The notes below the pieces were generated by a model. The model was not told where the DNA came from, ran no database searches, and saw only the letters and a program-made list of their open reading frames with translations. Position numbers and translations under genes: made by a program. This document shows, piece by piece, positions 62,313-64,000 of a DNA stretch of 64,000 bases; position 1 is the stretch's first letter, and the number at the start of each line of letters is the position of its first letter. Source of the stretch: Acetobacter pasteurianus subsp. pasteurianus LMG 1262 = NBRC 106471 (GTDB taxonomy: Bacteria > Pseudomonadota > Alphaproteobacteria > Acetobacterales > Acetobacteraceae); assembly GCF_000285275.1 (NCBI RefSeq), contig NZ_CADO01000139.1, positions 124,001 through 188,000 of the forward strand, written 5' to 3'.

Positions 62313-64000
62313 ATGACGCAGGCAGACCATTCCCTTTTTCGAGACGTAAGGCAACCTAGAGGGCATGGTTCCCGCATGTGGCCAGATGCAGACTGGCCCG
62401 CTCCGGCTGATAAACGTGCGGCCGAACTTTTTACGCAGGATATGCTGGCCCTGGCGCAGGAAGCGGGTGTTGCAGAATCTGTCATGATACAGCCCGGCGC
62501 GCGGGAGCTGCTGGCCTGCCTTGGGGGCAACAGCCCGTATCTGGCTGATTTGGCGCGTGAAGATGTTCTGGCCTTTGCGGCCCTGCTGGAACAGGGGCCG
62601 GATATTTGTGTGCAGGATGCGTTTGCAACATGCGCGGAGTTTGACACAACATCGGGGCGAGAGTGTGTCGCGGCTTTTTTGCGGCATACAAAAAAACGCA
62701 TAGCTTTTATTTGTGCTGTGGCAGACTTGGGCGGCTTCTGGTCTTTGGAAGAAGTCACGCATGCTCTCAGCCGTTTGGCTGATACCGCGCTGGATCTGGC
62801 TGTCAGGCATTTGCTGTGGTGTGCCTTTCAGGCAGGGCAGCTGGCTTTGCCAAACCCGGAACAGCCTGCGCAGGGCTGCGGCTTTGTAATTCTGGCCATG
62901 GGCAAGCTGGGCGCGCGGGAGCTGAATTTTTCATCCGATATAGACCTGATGGTGCTGTATGATCCCACAGCGTACCCTCAGTCGGACACAGTGCGGCGTG
63001 TGTTCGTGCGTATGACTAGCGATCTTGTGAGCCTGATGGAAGCACGAGATGCCAATGGATACGTTTTTCGCACAGATTTAAGATTACGGCCCGATCCATC
63101 CTCCACCCCTCCGGCGGTTACGGTGCAGGCGGCCACCCTGTATTATGAAAGCCTCGGCCAAACGTGGGAACGCGCGGCCATGACAAAAGCGCGCCCTGTG
63201 GCGGGGGATCTCACACTGGGGCGGCGTTTTCTGGCGGCCATTCGCCCTTTCATCTGGCGCAGACACTTGGATTTTGCGCTGATTGATGACCTGCATGACA
63301 TGAAAGCCCGGATTGACCGTTACCGTAAGGCGGGCCGCACAGATTTAAGCACTCTGCCAGATGCCGTGCTGGCAGATCCTTCCGCCAGCATAGAATGGCT
63401 GCTGGGCCATAACCTCAAGCTGGGGCAGGGCGGTATTCGTGAAATTGAATTTATCGCGCAGGCCATGCAGCTTGTCTGGGGTGGGCGCGAGCCCGCGTTG
63501 CGGGATAAAACTACCTTTGGTGCGCTCAAAAAACTTGTGGGTTCAGGCCGTCTGCCGCGGGAAGAGGCCGAGGTGCTGGCCCGTACCTATCGCTTTTTGC
63601 GCGATGCAGAGCACCGCTTGCAAATGCGGGCAGACCATCAAACCCACAGCCTGCCAGATACGCGGGAAGGGTTTGAGGCTTTTGCCATCTTCATGAATTA
63701 CCCAGATGCCGAAGTTCTGGCGCTGGATATGTTGCCCCGTATGCGTGAGGCACGGCGTATTTTTGAACGCCATTTTGTGCTGCATTCCGCCCAGCCGGAA
63801 GAAGTGGAAGGCAGTGTTCTGGTGCCCGGCCCGGAAGATGGGCAAACGGCAGAGCTGTTGCAAAAACACGGTTTCCCGCCCGAACAGGTGGAGGAAGCCA
63901 CACAGGTTCTCACCCGTTGGCGTGGTAACGGCTTGCGGGCGCTGCGGTCTGAGCGCGCACATGCGTTGTTGCGTGTGTTGTTGCCGACATTGCTGGCCAG
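62313..64000 (+). CDS. glnE: Glutamine synthetase adenylyltransferase/deadenylase, N-terminal part
   Basis: GlnE adds and removes AMP on glutamine synthetase in response to PII. The first 562 codons are in view; the gene runs off the right edge. The N-terminal deadenylase half shows AMGKLGARELNFSSDIDLMV with the paired Asp, DLRLRPDPSSTP, HNLKLGQGGIREIEFIAQAM and RDAEHRLQM. The ATG at 62313 is the first good start after the divergent YhdP-like gene. The C-terminal adenylylase half is expected outside. Confidence 0.93.
   Translation, partial: MTQADHSLFRDVRQPRGHGSRMWPDADWPAPADKRAAELFTQDMLALAQEAGVAESVMIQPGARELLACLGGNSPYLADLAREDVLAFAALLEQGPDICVQDAFATCAEFDTTSGRECVAAFLRHTKKRIAFICAVADLGGFWSLEEVTHALSRLADTALDLAVRHLLWCAFQAGQLALPNPEQPAQGCGFVILAMGKLGARELNFSSDIDLMVLYDPTAYPQSDTVRRVFVRMTSDLVSLMEARDANGYVFRTDLRLRPDPSSTPPAVTVQAATLYYESLGQTWERAAMTKARPVAGDLTLGRRFLAAIRPFIWRRHLDFALIDDLHDMKARIDRYRKAGRTDLSTLPDAVLADPSASIEWLLGHNLKLGQGGIREIEFIAQAMQLVWGGREPALRDKTTFGALKKLVGSGRLPREEAEVLARTYRFLRDAEHRLQMRADHQTHSLPDTREGFEAFAIFMNYPDAEVLALDMLPRMREARRIFERHFVLHSAQPEEVEGSVLVPGPEDGQTAELLQKHGFPPEQVEEATQVLTRWRGNGLRALRSERAHALLRVLLPTLLA

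Overview
The window reads as chromosome of an acetic acid bacterium (Acetobacteraceae, most like Acetobacter). This is inferred from gene content and order: argH-lptM-lysA-DUF4175, hdaA beside purMN, ppk-ppx, a System I cytochrome c maturation operon, and tandem FUSC exporters. Coding density is high and many neighbours overlap by 1 to 4 bases. No IS element, CRISPR array, rRNA or intact prophage was seen.

Layout. 1-1.9 kb: a cut-off aldehyde dehydrogenase divergent from a TetR regulator across a strong inverted repeat, then a secreted cupin-like protein. 1.8-4.6 kb: an accessory patch next to the 3' end of a tRNA-Tyr gene. It holds a possible integrase tail, a secreted protein broken by an in-frame stop, the C-terminal half of a GH24 lysozyme broken by a frameshift, and an intact polymorphic toxin (RNase A-like CdiA-CT domain) with an overlapping immunity gene. 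4.8-9.1 kb: panB, an Old Yellow Enzyme divergent from an ArsR repressor over a 10-bp-arm palindrome, a zinc alcohol dehydrogenase and a secreted trypsin-like protease. 9-20 kb: galE, a DUF4175 membrane protein, lysA, a small LptM-like lipoprotein, argH, then an N-formylglutamate amidohydrolase family gene-aroE-coaE-dnaQ. 20-28 kb: a glycosyltransferase, a heparinase-like protein, rpe, rsmB, purN, purM and hdaA.

28-38 kb: ppk and ppx, then the most unusual block. A Cache-GAF receptor ends in a cyclase-like domain whose key catalytic residues are replaced. It overlaps a MlaE-like permease gene, followed by a MlaF-like ATPase-fold protein that has lost Walker A, Q-loop, signature and H-loop residues, an MCE (MlaD-like) protein and a TPR-like lipoprotein. 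The five genes form one overlapping run and look like a lipid-trafficking machine built around two pseudo-enzymes. 38-46 kb: a DUF707 protein fused to an F5/8C domain, a Kir-type potassium channel, two FUSC paralogues, a YidB-like protein and a small membrane protein. 46-52 kb: ccmCDEFGHI without ccmAB next to it. 52-64 kb: YciI, EVE, a DUF442-type phosphatase, EcsC, a hydroxyacid dehydrogenase, aat, three small secreted proteins (two of them paralogues), a very large AsmA/YhdP-like protein, and glnE running off the end.

Longer non-coding stretches: 4244-4546 (about 300 bases) holds only a terminator; 45073-45313 holds a probable promoter; 16007-16251 and 53713-53962 show nothing I can name.
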